From contig JBLNCA010000015.1 in NCBI GenBank assembly GCA_050260375.1, positions 1 to 64,000 of the forward strand: DNA of 64,000 nt. Direction: 5' to 3'. The notes under the pieces are model-generated. The model was given only the letters and a program-made list of their open reading frames with translations, was not told the origin of the DNA and ran no database searches. This DNA is from DTFZ01 sp050260375 (GTDB taxonomy: Bacteria > Bacillota > Clostridia > Christensenellales > SZUA-584). This document shows, piece after piece, positions 43,338 through 51,538 of this stretch; position 1 is the stretch's first letter; each line of letters opens with the position of its first letter. The position numbers were made by a program, and so were the translations under genes.

Positions 43338-44963
43338 ATGAATAATAAGACCAACATGAAGTTGCAAGGGAAAATTATAGCCAGTTTCGTGACTATACTG
43401 GTACTTTCGCTGGCGCTGGGTATATACGCGATTACGGCATTGCTGGGGTCGGGCGGCGGCGCGCCTGTAATCATCACAGGCTGTATAACGTTCGCCATAG
43501 CGGCGGCGGCCGTGATTTTCCCGTTGGTTATAAGAGCAAGCTTGAAGAACAGGCTGCACTGGTATGAAAGCCTGCTGGACGCGATACCGTTCCCGATATC
43601 CGTTACCGACTCGGACATGAACTGGACGTTTATTAACAAACCGGTGGAGGATATGCTGGGCAAAAAGAGAAAAGACGTACTTGGCATGCAGTGCGAAAAC
43701 TGGAACGCCGATATCTGCCGCACGGCCAACTGCGGCATAGCGCGCCTTAGAAACGGCGACTTGCAGACGACGTTCAAGCAGCTAGGCAGGGACTTCCAGG
43801 TGGATACGTCGTACATACTCGACCGCAAGGGTAACCGCATAGGCCACATAGAGGTTGTGCAGGACATAACGGCGAGGGTACGCTGTGCGGAGTACAGCGC
43901 CGCCGAAATGAAAAAGGTAGCGGAAAACTTAAGGCAGCTCGAGCAGGGCAACCTAAAGCTTAAGTTCGAAGTTGCCGAGGGAGACAAATATACCGAGAGC
44001 GAGAAAAAGAACTTCGAGGAGATAAATTCAAGCTTTAAGCGCGCTTTGGACGCCATAGCCGGGTATATAAGCGAGATATCGGCGGTGCTGGCGGAGATGT
44101 CGAACGGCAATCTCGGCGTGGGCATCACCTCGGAATACAGGGGAGACTTCGTACAGCTGAAGAACTCGATAAACGGCATAGCGCAGTACTTAAGCGCCGT
44201 GATGTCCGAGATAAACACTGCGGCGGAACAGGTTTCGGAAGGCACGAAGCAGGTTTCGGAAGGCAGCCAGGAGATATCTCAAGGTGCGACGCAGCAGGCG
44301 AGCGCGATACAGGAGCTTACCGCTTCGCTCGCTCAGATATCCGAGCAGACGAGGCAGAACGCAGAGAGCGCGAGCAGAGCCAACAAGCTTACGAGCGCTG
44401 CAAAGGAAGGCGCGGCGCGCGGCAACGAGCATATGAAGGAAATGCAGCAGGCGATGGCGCAGATAAGCGCGGCGTCTCAGGACATTTCAAAGATAATAAA
44501 GGTAATAGACGATATAGCGTTCCAGACCAACATACTGGCATTAAACGCCGCAGTGGAAGCGGCAAGGGCTGGCGTGCACGGCAAGGGCTTTGCTGTCGTA
44601 GCCGAAGAAGTGAGAAACCTGGCGGCACGCAGCGCGGGCGCCGCGAAGGAAACGACAGGGCTTATTGAGGGCTCGATGCAGAAGACGGAAGCGGGCACGA
44701 AGATTGCGGACGAGACGGCAAAAGCGCTTTCTGCGATAGTGGAAGACGTGGAAAAAGCAGCGGAGCTCGTCGGAGAGATAGCCGCGGCGTCTAACGAACA
44801 GGCGGCCGCGATAACGCAGGTAAACCGCGGCATAGAGCAGATGAACGAGGTCGTGCAGACGAATACCGCCACGTCGCAGCAAGCGGCGGCGGCTTCGGAG
44901 GAGCTGTCGGGACAGGCCGAAAAGCTTAAAGGCCTCGTGAAGAAGTTCAGGCTAAAGGGCTGA
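43338..44963 (+). CDS. Methyl-accepting chemotaxis protein with PAS domain
   Basis: A 541-residue receptor from ATG 43338 (MNNKTNMKLQGKIIASFVTI), preceded by GGGAGGA. Two adjacent membrane helices (about 9-60) leave almost no extracellular part, so sensing is cytoplasmic. A PAS domain (about 70-185) contains four Cys in CENWNADICRTANCGI, a pattern found in PAS-MCPs of anaerobes that could bind a metal, heme or react to redox. A HAMP-like linker follows, then the signalling domain with the hairpin tip FQTNILALNAAVEAARAG, GKGFAVVAEEVRNLA. Flanking glutamine/alanine-rich segments are methylation helices. No other chemotaxis gene is in the window. Target: CheA/CheW elsewhere. Confidence 0.93.
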   Translation: MNNKTNMKLQGKIIASFVTILVLSLALGIYAITALLGSGGGAPVIITGCITFAIAAAAVIFPLVIRASLKNRLHWYESLLDAIPFPISVTDSDMNWTFINKPVEDMLGKKRKDVLGMQCENWNADICRTANCGIARLRNGDLQTTFKQLGRDFQVDTSYILDRKGNRIGHIEVVQDITARVRCAEYSAAEMKKVAENLRQLEQGNLKLKFEVAEGDKYTESEKKNFEEINSSFKRALDAIAGYISEISAVLAEMSNGNLGVGITSEYRGDFVQLKNSINGIAQYLSAVMSEINTAAEQVSEGTKQVSEGSQEISQGATQQASAIQELTASLAQISEQTRQNAESASRANKLTSAAKEGAARGNEHMKEMQQAMAQISAASQDISKIIKVIDDIAFQTNILALNAAVEAARAGVHGKGFAVVAEEVRNLAARSAGAAKETTGLIEGSMQKTEAGTKIADETAKALSAIVEDVEKAAELVGEIAAASNEQAAAITQVNRGIEQMNEVVQTNTATSQQAAAASEELSGQAEKLKGLVKKFRLKG

Positions 44964-44995
44964 GAACGAAGGGACGTATAAAACAAAACACAGTT

Positions 44996-45064
44996 TACAG
45001 GGAGCTTTGTACGGGGTCTGCCGGGCTTTAAGGTCGGTGGGGCGTACAGAACTCCCTGTTTTAA
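44996..45064 (+). terminator. Long terminator-like hairpin after the chemotaxis receptor
   Basis: Outer arms ACAGGGAG and CTCCCTGT, inner TGTACG/CGTACA, followed by TTTTAATT. Confidence 0.6.
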
Positions 45065-45129
45065 TTCCGGATATACTTATACTATCATTAGGCATTTAAT
45101 TGACCTAAGGGTGTCCATAACAGCTAATA

Positions 45130-45262
45130 GTTAAGCGTGCGGGCGGGGATGGAACCCCGCCCCACAAAAAGGAAGAAACGTCAGAGCGTGTAGGGGCGGT
45201 CTTTGACCGCCAGAATGGAGCATAAGTACACCCTATCGGCGTCGCTCCGTATCACATGAAAA
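45130..45262. repeat. Intergenic palindromic repeats (GTAGGGGCGG family)
   Basis: Palindrome one: GGGCGGGGATGGAACCCCGC. Palindrome two: GTAGGGGCGGTCTTTGACCG followed by CC. Then ACACCCTATCGGCGTCG. Similar units occur at 45510-45690, 48190-48460, 51355-51440 and 56040-56105. Confidence 0.75.
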
Positions 45263-45328
45263 ACATCGGCTGCCTTAAAATAATACCGGCCCGTTATGCA
45301 GACAATATACAAAAACAAGGAGAAGGCT

Positions 45329-45481
45329 ATGAAACGGATGCATAAGAGTTACGACAAGATAGGCCCTGCAAGAGAGAAGCAGATCGCCCGCCATGAGCAA
45401 ACCGAATCGGAAAAGGATATAGGGCTGCCGGAAGACGTTCGCGTTACCCACAGCGGTGAAAGCAACCCGCACGATGGCTGA
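45329..45481 (+). CDS. Small hydrophilic hypothetical protein
   Basis: A 50-residue frame from ATG 45329 with AAGGAGAAGG upstream: it begins MKRMHKSYDKIGPAREKQIA and ends VTHSGESNPHDG. Highly charged, without Cys, signal or membrane helix. The ribosome site is strong and an in-frame ATG at 45296 has none, so 45329 is the likely start. Embedded between two repeat blocks. No function is apparent. Confidence 0.5.
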   Translation: MKRMHKSYDKIGPAREKQIARHEQTESEKDIGLPEDVRVTHSGESNPHDG

Positions 45482-45504
45482 AAAGTCTCAAATAAGCGGC
45501 TATA

Positions 45505-45690
45505 ACACGTGTGTGAGGGCTTCCTTGTGCTCCGAAGGAGTGCATGCCCTCCCGTTTACGCAATACGCAGACGAAATCTCACGGACTGGCTGACCCCGCC
45601 ACAACACAGAAAAAAGGCGTCAGCATACGTATGGGCGACCTGTGGCCGCCAGATATTATGCAGGCGTATCCCTATGATAGAAAACCAGCT
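45505..45690. repeat. Degenerate intergenic palindromic repeats
   Basis: GTGAGGGCTTCC ... GGAAGGAGTGCATGCCCTC-type and TATGGGCGACCTGTGGCCGC units, members of the same family as 45130-45262. No gene here. Confidence 0.6.
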
Positions 45691-45704
45691 ATAATTGGCA
45701 ATCG

Positions 45705-46394
45705 CTACATCGCGCACGATTTAAGCGCGTCCATGTCGAGTATGCGCACGCTGGAAAGGTAGTAGTCAATTATGCCCTCGTCCTTGAGCCGGGAAAACTC
45801 GCGCACCATAGAAGGGCGGGATACGCCGAGGTAATCGGCAAGGTCGCTCTTGTTCATGGGCAGCACGAACGTGGCGCTTTTATTGAGCCTGTACTGCTCG
45901 AGCAGGTAAGCGCATATCTTTGAGCGCATGCCCTTTACGCTTAAATACTCGACTTTCCTGTCAAGCTGCAAGGACTTATCGGATATCACGCGCAGCATGT
46001 TCTGTATAAGCGTTTTGTGGGATTGGCATGATTTGGGGCAGTTGCCGAGAAACCGCGTTATGGGTATGAACATGAGCGTTAGGTCAGTCTTTGCAGTTAC
46101 GGTTGCCGGCCAGACGGGAGAGCTGGAGAACGCCGCCAGCTCGCCGAACGTTTCACCCTGCTTTACACGTCCCATTATGTTCTTAACGCCCGAAGCGCTC
46201 TCGCGCATAACCTCGGCTTCGCCTTGCAGCACCACGCCTATGCTCGTCATCGGCTCGTGCATACGTGCGACTATCTCGCCGCGCGAAAACGTCTTTATCT
46301 GCGGATTGATGCAGGCAAGCATCGAGTAAAGCTCATGTTCGGGTATGTCTTCAAACAGCGCGATGTTTTTTGCTTCGGTTCTCCAATCCTTCAT
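45705..46394 (-). CDS. Crp/Fnr-family regulator, probable regulator of hybrid cluster protein
   Basis: A 229-residue protein from ATG 46394 behind ACGGAGG. The sensor beta-roll (about 20-130) has RMHEPMTSIGVVLQGEAEVM and GETFGELAAFS; the HTH is KSDLADYLGVSRPSMVREFS, then RLKDEGIIDYY. It lacks the N-terminal Cys set of FNR; three Cys (CINPQ, NCPKSC) lie elsewhere. It is divergent from the hybrid cluster protein gene across 129 bases, with a Crp-like palindrome between, which is the usual arrangement for the HcpR group that responds to nitric oxide or nitrite. That role is inferred from neighbourhood. Confidence 0.88.
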   Translation of the reverse strand: MKDWRTEAKNIALFEDIPEHELYSMLACINPQIKTFSRGEIVARMHEPMTSIGVVLQGEAEVMRESASGVKNIMGRVKQGETFGELAAFSSSPVWPATVTAKTDLTLMFIPITRFLGNCPKSCQSHKTLIQNMLRVISDKSLQLDRKVEYLSVKGMRSKICAYLLEQYRLNKSATFVLPMNKSDLADYLGVSRPSMVREFSRLKDEGIIDYYLSSVRILDMDALKSCAM

Positions 46395-46419
46395 GAATCC
46401 TCCGTACAAAAGCAGAAAT

Positions 46420-46435
46420 TGTAGCTGTGGCTACA
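46420..46435. promoter_or_regulatory. Crp/Fnr-type operator between regulator and hcp
   Basis: TGTAGCTGTGGCTACA: perfect 6-base arms with a four-base centre, the standard geometry for Crp/Fnr dimers, with extra AATT on both sides. Ninety bases before hcp and 26 before the regulator start. Confidence 0.75.
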
Positions 46436-46523
46436 GAAATTCTATATCAAATATAGTACGATGAGCACATAAAGTCAAAGAGGGATTTGATACCTTATTT
46501 TTTAAATCTTCAGGGAGGTCGTT

Positions 46524-48086
46524 ATGGAAAATATGTTTTGTTTTCAGTGCGAACAGACGGCGGGCGGCAAGGGCTGCACGGTAAGAGGCGTATGCGGCAA
46601 GCAGCCCGAAACTGCGGCGAGGCACGATAAGCTGACGGCGGCGCTTATAGGCCTTGCGCGGGCGCAGGAGGGCAAGCCGGTCAGCACGGAGGCAAAGGAA
46701 ATAGTGATGGAAGGGCTGTTCGCGACGGTAACGAACGTCAACTTTGACGATTCAAGGATAGACGAGTTCATTGCCCGCGCAAAGGCTGAGAAGGAACGCC
46801 TGGGCGGAGCGGCAGACTTTCAAGGCGAGCTTTTCAAAGACGAAGACGCCGACGCGGCGTCGCTGCGCTCTACGCTTCTGTTAGGCTTGCGCGGCATGGC
46901 GGCTTACGCACACCACGCATACGTGCTTGGCGAGGAGGACACAGCGGTGACGGACTGTTTCTTTAAGGGCCTGCGAGAAGCTGGAAAGCGCCACACTATC
47001 CCCGAATGGCTGGAGCTTTTAAAGGAGTTCGGCATGACAAACCTTAAGTGCATGGAGCTGCTCGACAGAGCCAATACCAAGGCTTACGGCAACCCCGTGC
47101 CGACCACGGTCACGACCAATATTGAGCCCGGGCCGTTTATAGTAATAACGGGCCACGACCTGCTCGACCTAAAGCAGCTTTTGGAGCAGACGGAAGGCAA
47201 AGGAGTAAACGTATACACGCACGGCGAGATGCTGCCTGCGCACGGTTACCCGGAGCTTAAAAAGTACGGGCACTTAAAGGGCAACTTCGGCACCGCGTGG
47301 CAGAACCAGCAGAAGGAGTTTGCGGATCTGCCCGCGCCGATACTGTTTACGACTAACTGCCTGATGCCGCCTAAGGAGAGCTACGCGGACCGCGTGTTCA
47401 CTACGTCGGTAGTGGGGTTCCCCGGCATGACGCATATACCGGGAGAAGGCGGCAAGAAGGACTTTACGCCGGTGATAAAAAAGGCGCTCGAATTGGGCGG
47501 GTACAGCGAACCAAGGCATATGACGGGCATCAATGGCGGCGACACGCTTACTACGGGCTTTGCGCGCGGCGCCGTGCTCGGAGCGGCGGACAAGATAATA
47601 GAAGCCGTGAAGGCGGGGGCAATACGGCACTTCTTCCTCGTGGGCGGCTGCGACGGCGCGCGCCCCGGCAGGAACTACTACACGGAGTTCGTGAAGCAGT
47701 CTCCCGCCGACACGATTATACTTACGCTTGCGTGCGGCAAGTACCGCTTCAATGACCTCGACATAGGCAGCATTGGCGGATTCCCTCGCATACTCGACAT
47801 GGGGCAGTGCAACGACGCATATTCCGCGATACAGGTGGCGCTGGCGCTCGCGGACGCGTTCGGGTGCGGCGTGAACGATTTGCCGCTCACGCTGGTGCTC
47901 TCCTGGTACGAGCAAAAGGCGGTGTGCATACTGTTAACGCTGCTGGCGCTCGGCCTTAAAAACATATACATAGGGCCGACCGCGCCCGCGTTCTTCTCGC
48001 AGAACGTACTTAATACCATTGTTTCGCAGTACGGGCTTAAGCTGATAAGCGCGCCTGAGGAAGACTTAAAGGCGATACTGGGATAA
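46524..48086 (+). CDS. hcp: Hybrid cluster protein (hydroxylamine reductase), class I
   Basis: A 520-residue cytoplasmic iron-sulfur protein. The N-terminal cluster motif C-x2-C-x8-C-x5-C (Cys6, 9, 18, 24 in MFCFQCEQT...GCTVRGVCG) is the class I type of anaerobes. Ligands of the hybrid cluster are seen in TTNCLMPP, GGCDGARPGR, LACGKYRFN and the His/Glu in ITGHDL and SWYEQKAV. Hcp reduces nitric oxide to nitrous oxide and also hydroxylamine to ammonia in vitro; it protects against nitrosative stress. AGGGAGGTC before ATG 46524. Control by the divergent Crp/Fnr protein is likely. Terminator at 48102. Confidence 0.96.
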   Translation: MENMFCFQCEQTAGGKGCTVRGVCGKQPETAARHDKLTAALIGLARAQEGKPVSTEAKEIVMEGLFATVTNVNFDDSRIDEFIARAKAEKERLGGAADFQGELFKDEDADAASLRSTLLLGLRGMAAYAHHAYVLGEEDTAVTDCFFKGLREAGKRHTIPEWLELLKEFGMTNLKCMELLDRANTKAYGNPVPTTVTTNIEPGPFIVITGHDLLDLKQLLEQTEGKGVNVYTHGEMLPAHGYPELKKYGHLKGNFGTAWQNQQKEFADLPAPILFTTNCLMPPKESYADRVFTTSVVGFPGMTHIPGEGGKKDFTPVIKKALELGGYSEPRHMTGINGGDTLTTGFARGAVLGAADKIIEAVKAGAIRHFFLVGGCDGARPGRNYYTEFVKQSPADTIILTLACGKYRFNDLDIGSIGGFPRILDMGQCNDAYSAIQVALALADAFGCGVNDLPLTLVLSWYEQKAVCILLTLLALGLKNIYIGPTAPAFFSQNVLNTIVSQYGLKLISAPEEDLKAILG

Positions 48087-48101
48087 GCAGGGAGATGACA
48101 G

Positions 48102-48130
48102 GAAAAGGGCCGCATTTCGCGGCTCTTTTC
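48102..48130 (+). terminator. Terminator after hcp
   Basis: GAAAAGGGCCGC and GCGGCTCTTTTC arms with one mismatch; ends in TTTTC. Confidence 0.8.
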
Positions 48131-48140
48131 AATTTGAATA

Positions 48141-48565
48141 GGGGGGTCCCCAAAAAATCGTGAGGCTTTTTGGGGTGTGTATAAAAGAGTCAGGCAAGCG
48201 GGCGTTCGAAGAACGCCCCTACGAGATGTAAGAAACGTCAGCGCGCGCAGGGGAGCCTTTGACCGCCAGATACGATACAGATAGTTCGGGCGTCCGAAAG
48301 ACGCACCTGAGAGATGGAAGAAACATTAGCGGCGTAGAGGAGGGCCTCCGCGCCCTCCCGAAGATAGCCAGCGGGCGGGGTTGGAACCTTGGCCCCAACG
48401 CAGGAAAGAGGCTTTGGTGCGTGTAGGGGCGACCTGTGGTCGCCAGAATTCGGAACAGACAGGCATTCATAGGCCGCCCAAAGATGTCGATATAGTCTAT
48501 AGGCCGCCCTCAACCTACCCCATCGAACTTTGTTCGCTGGGGACCCCGGCCCGGGAGGTGGCATG
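48141..48565. repeat. Cluster of intergenic repeats of two families
   Basis: 48148-48175 is a CGTGAG hairpin (arms CCCCAAAAAA and GCTTTTTGGGG). From 48190 to 48460 come five degenerate GTAGGGGCGG-type palindromes (GGGCGTTCGAAGAACGCCCC; GGGAGCCTTTGACCGCC; GGAGGGCCTCCGCGCCCTCC; GTAGGGGCGACCTGTGGTCG). 48518-48542 is a hairpin with arms CCCCATCGAA and TTCGCTGGGG. No gene is seen between hcp and 48601. Confidence 0.75.
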
Positions 48566-48600
48566 AAGTGGAGGAGTGACCAGTTTCAAGCCGTTTTCTC

Positions 48601-49428
48601 TCACTCGGTCACCTGCCGGTGGCTCTCGTCAGTCTTTTCTATACGGCTTCCGTCAGTTTTTATTCGATAGTTACCTTCGTGTAAGCTTTCACCTTCATAT
48701 ATGAATGCATTATAATCAAAATAGATCCAGCCGTCCTTAACTTCTGTGACACTAATATACTCGCAAATATCATCGATATATTCGCCTGCTTTTTCAACAA
48801 TAATATCCTGTTCCGGAACTTCGATATGCAGCTTTTTTGCCTTATTAAGCGAGGGCTCGGCAATATAAATGTTGTCGTCAAAAGAGTAGGTATAGAATAT
48901 ATTGCTTCCCTGCTCGGGAACGAATAGATTTACATTGCGGTCGAAAGGAGTCACGCTCAGGTCGTTTAAGTTTACTACACGTGTAAGCGTGCCGTTCGGG
49001 ATATCCTCCTGAAGCGAGTCGCTCTGAACGTATATATAATCGCCGAAGACTTGAAATGCGAAGCCCGTCGTTCCAAGGTATTCAGGCCATGCCGCCTCTT
49101 TAACCCTATAAAGAGGGAACTCAGGATCGACATCCATTTCAACTAACTTGTCTGTGTCGAGGTAATATTCGGTATCGCCCACCTTTGTGCGGTACTTGTC
49201 GGCTTCTTCGATCGCATAACTGTAATAACCTTTTATTACGCTACGCAGGTTTTCTATGTCTTCGTAATCATATTCTTCTTTATGTATTGGGGAAGACGAA
49301 GGAGTTAAAGAAGGTGCGGCAGTATTATAAGAAATGACAGGGGAGACTGCGGGAGCCTTATCTATTTCACATGCAGTTAAAAAACAACAAGCTACAACTA
49401 AAAATAAGACTGGTATGAATTTCTTCAT
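48601..49428 (-). CDS. Putative lipoprotein with beta-propeller-like body
   Basis: A 275-residue exported protein. MKKFIPVLFLVVACCFLTAC is a lipoprotein signal (lipobox LTAC), followed by a Pro/Ser/Thr linker. The mature part has a helix (YEDIENLRSVIKGYYSYAIE), then strands of the form GDYIYVQSD, NLNDLSVTPFDRNVN, DDNIYIAEP and DGWIYFDYNAFIYEGE, which recall the DUF5050-like repeats of Clostridia lipoproteins. The C-terminus GNYRIKTDGSRIEKT fits that type. Function unknown. Codon use is more AT-rich than in neighbours. Only 13 bases separate it from the acetyltransferase. Confidence 0.78.
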   Translation of the reverse strand: MKKFIPVLFLVVACCFLTACEIDKAPAVSPVISYNTAAPSLTPSSSPIHKEEYDYEDIENLRSVIKGYYSYAIEEADKYRTKVGDTEYYLDTDKLVEMDVDPEFPLYRVKEAAWPEYLGTTGFAFQVFGDYIYVQSDSLQEDIPNGTLTRVVNLNDLSVTPFDRNVNLFVPEQGSNIFYTYSFDDNIYIAEPSLNKAKKLHIEVPEQDIIVEKAGEYIDDICEYISVTEVKDGWIYFDYNAFIYEGESLHEGNYRIKTDGSRIEKTDESHRQVTE

Positions 49429-49441
49429 AATATCGTCTCCT

Positions 49442-50029
49442 TTACGGCTTTGTGCTTCTCTCTATTATTATCTCAAACGCCTCCGTGCCTGTTACCTTGC
49501 CGATAGGCAGCGGAGGTGCGGGCTCGCCGGGGTAGTCGGAGAGGGGAAGAACGTACCACGCGGTGCTGCGCCAGGCGCCCATCTTGTAGCCTGCGTTTTC
49601 TATTACGCCCGCTTTGGTAAACCCAAAATACCTGTGCAGCGCTTCGCTTGGCTCGTTGGGCACGCTGATTACCCCTACCGCCATGCGGTAGCCCTGCAGT
49701 CGCAGTATATCCAGCAGGCACGTATAAAGCGCGCGCCCTATGCCGCGGCGTTGGCAGCCGTCCTTCACATATACGGTGCACTCCGCCGTCCAGTCGTAGG
49801 CGGCGCGGTCGTGAAAGCGGTGGGCGTACGCGTAACCCAATACTTCTCCGTCCGCTTCGCACACGATCCACGGGAAAACAGCGGTAAACGTCTCGAAACG
49901 GCGGGCAAACTCGGCGGGCTCCGGCGGTGCGTACTCGAACGATATAACCGTCTCGCACACGTAATACGCGTATATGTCGAGCATGGTGTTAAGGTCTTCT
50001 TTATTCGCAAGGCGCAGTTTTAAATCCAT
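49442..50029 (-). CDS. GNAT acetyltransferase, phosphinothricin acetyltransferase-like
   Basis: A 195-residue enzyme starting MDLKLRLANKEDLNTMLDIY. The PAT-like traits are clear: ETVISFEYAPPEPAEFARRF, WIVCEADGEVLGYAYAHRFH, AECTVYVKDGCQRRGIGRAL for acetyl-CoA binding, and EALHRYFGFTKAGVIENAGY, then KMGAWRSTAWYVLPL. Such enzymes N-acetylate phosphinothricin, methionine sulfone or other amino compounds. Length is slightly above the usual 170-180 because of a C-terminal extension (GTEAFEIIIERSTKP). Start ATG 50029 has an AAGGGTTTGCC context rather than a strong site. Confidence 0.87.
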   Translation of the reverse strand: MDLKLRLANKEDLNTMLDIYAYYVCETVISFEYAPPEPAEFARRFETFTAVFPWIVCEADGEVLGYAYAHRFHDRAAYDWTAECTVYVKDGCQRRGIGRALYTCLLDILRLQGYRMAVGVISVPNEPSEALHRYFGFTKAGVIENAGYKMGAWRSTAWYVLPLSDYPGEPAPPLPIGKVTGTEAFEIIIERSTKP

Positions 50030-50229
50030 GGCAAACCCTTCGCTTATCTATTGGTATTTTTTATACTTATTATAATAAATTCAATGATAAGCGCGCGCCG
50101 GCATTTTTGCAACACTAAACTACACGCTTTTATTACTGTGTAAAAACGTTATTTGATATCCAATAGAGTACGAAAAATGGTACAAATAATTAGTATAATG
50201 AGAACATAAGTTCGATATAGGATATGCTA

Positions 50230-50270
50230 TTTTCTCCCCAAAAAGCCTCACGGCTTTTGGGGACCCCGTA
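50230..50270 (-). repeat. CGTGAG hairpin repeat, inverted copy
   Basis: On the minus strand CCCCAAAAG and CTTTTTGGGG surround CCGTGAGG, preceded by CGGGGT. It abuts the stop codon of the XRE gene and could serve as its terminator (T-rich stretch to its left). Confidence 0.75.
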
Positions 50271-50624
50271 TTAAGTTGCTTTGGCCTGCTTCTCCTCGCG
50301 CATAAGGCGGGTTATCTTTATGGCGATCTTCAGCTCGTCAAGGGTTAAGCCGCTTAAGGCGATCTCGGACAACAGCTCGGGGTTTATGTTGGGCACGGGC
50401 TGACCGGCCGCGCTGTAGCGCCCCGGGGTTACGCCCAAAAGATAGTCCGCACTGCCGCCGAGAGAATCGCACAGCCTTTCAAGTACATCTACGGAAGGCC
50501 TTTTTTTGCCCCTCTCTATCTCGTTGATGTACGGCTGGGCTACTCCGACAAGCTTCGCCAGCTGCGACTGGGTGAGGCCCTGTGCCCGTCGCAGCGCCCT
50601 TATTCTGTTTGGAAGTTGGCTCAA
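50271..50624 (-). CDS. XRE-family regulator
   Basis: A 117-residue protein from TTG 50624 (SQLPNRIRALRRAQGLTQSQ) with AAGGAG seven bases upstream. Residues 8-65 form an XRE helix-turn-helix (LTQSQLAKLVGVAQPYINEI, ERGKKRPSVDVLERLCDSLG) and ADYLLGVTPGR closes it. A C-terminal helix (LTLDELKIAIKITRLMREEK) could dimerise. It is divergent from a second XRE gene, with a perfect palindrome between, in the style of phage immunity regions. It ends at a hairpin repeat. Confidence 0.88.
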   Translation of the reverse strand: MSQLPNRIRALRRAQGLTQSQLAKLVGVAQPYINEIERGKKRPSVDVLERLCDSLGGSADYLLGVTPGRYSAAGQPVPNINPELLSEIALSGLTLDELKIAIKITRLMREEKQAKAT

Positions 50625-50674
50625 AATACTGCTCCTTCCTGTATTATTGCGTATATCCTATATAAACCAGACTA

Positions 50675-50738
50675 TTATAGCGGATAGCTATGGAATTGTC
50701 AATATATATTGACAATATGCCATATACTGTATAATATA
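50675..50738. promoter_or_regulatory. Divergent promoters around a perfect 22-bp palindrome
   Basis: The palindrome 50696-50717 has arms ATTGTCAATAT and ATATTGACAAT with no mismatch. Leftwards: -35 TTGACA (50698-50703), 17-base spacer, -10 TATAAT (50675-50680), both at consensus. Rightwards: -35 TTGACA (50710-50715), then TATAAT (50731-50736, 15-base spacing) or TAATAT (50733-50738, 17-base). One dimeric repressor would close both. Confidence 0.85.
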
Positions 50739-50770
50739 TAGCTACAAGCTATTTTACGGAGGATGATCAT

Positions 50771-50974
50771 ATGAGGGTAAGACTTGCAAATTTAAGGGAG
50801 GGTTGTAATCTGACGCAAGCGGAGATATCGAAGCGCGCAAAGATATCTCAAGGGTATTATTCGGACATCGAGAACGGAACGCGATGTCCGTCGCCCAGCG
50901 TCGCAGGGAGGATAGCAAGGGTGCTTAACCTTCGCGACGAGGAGATGTTCCGGGTGTTCTATTCTAAGGAATGA
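50771..50974 (+). CDS. Small XRE-family regulator
   Basis: A 67-residue protein from ATG 50771 behind GGAGG. Almost the whole length is one helix-turn-helix domain: MRVRLANLREGCNLTQAEIS, KRAKISQGYYSDIENGTRCP, SPSVAGRIARVLNLRDEEMF. It lacks a dimerisation tail. Opposed to the 50271 regulator, like a Cro/CI pair. Start of a run of small rightward genes (50771-52208). Confidence 0.85.
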   Translation: MRVRLANLREGCNLTQAEISKRAKISQGYYSDIENGTRCPSPSVAGRIARVLNLRDEEMFRVFYSKE

Positions 50975-51067
50975 ACTTTTTAAGGGGTTGGGGAGCTACA
51001 GGCCGCAAGGCCGTTAAGGATAGAGAGAAAGGCTGTTGTTTGACGCCCGCGAGGGCAAGGAGAGCGA

Positions 51068-51256
51068 ATGGAAGAGTATGTGAAGGAGCCAAAAGACCTG
51101 GACGCGCTTTATGAAGCGATGCGGCTCGTGGTGGATGAGTTTCGGGACACGAGGGACTCGGAGGTCGCTTTGGCGGGGCACGTAATAGCGGAGCTTTTCA
51201 TAAGGCGCATAAAGGCGATGGAGCAGGAGATGGACAAGCAGGCAAAGGCGCGGTAA
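51068..51256 (+). CDS. Small helical hypothetical protein
   Basis: A 62-residue acidic helical protein (MEEYVKEPKDLDALYEAMRL, then HVIAELFIRRIKAMEQEMDK) with GAGAGCG upstream. Ninety-three bases after the small XRE gene. No family is recognised; small proteins like this are usual in prophage early regions. Confidence 0.5.
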   Translation: MEEYVKEPKDLDALYEAMRLVVDEFRDTRDSEVALAGHVIAELFIRRIKAMEQEMDKQAKAR

Positions 51257-51285
51257 GGGGCAAACGTATATCGCGCACAGACAAA

Positions 51286-51531
51286 GAGCGGGGTAAAAAC
51301 CTCGCTCTTATAGTCTCCGGAAATTATCGTGGAAAGCGATAAGCAAGGCGGGCGTCATGCGTGCAGGGGCGGTCTTTGACCGCCGGAATTGGGCGTAGAT
51401 ATACCCTATCGGCGCTTCGCGCCACTTCCCCTTATAGGGGAAGCTTGGTAAGCGGCCTCAAGGCCATCAGAAAACCGAACTTGGAGCGGGGTAAAAACCT
51501 CGCTCTTGTCATCTTAAGAAATTATCGGGGA
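51286..51531. repeat. Direct repeat with terminator-like core, enclosing palindromic repeats
   Basis: AGAGCGGGGTAAAAACCTCG and CTCTT (51286) recurs at 51483 (GGAGCGGGGTAAAAACCTCG and CTCTTG), both followed by AAATTATCG-GGA; each can form a GAG-CGGGG stem with its own CTC end. Between lie a GTAGGGGCGG unit (51359: GCAGGGGCGGTCTTTGACCG) and the TACCCTATCGGCGCTTCGCG module also found at 14240 in opposite orientation. No gene between 51257 and 51538. Confidence 0.7.
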
Positions 51532-51538
51532 TTGTAAT

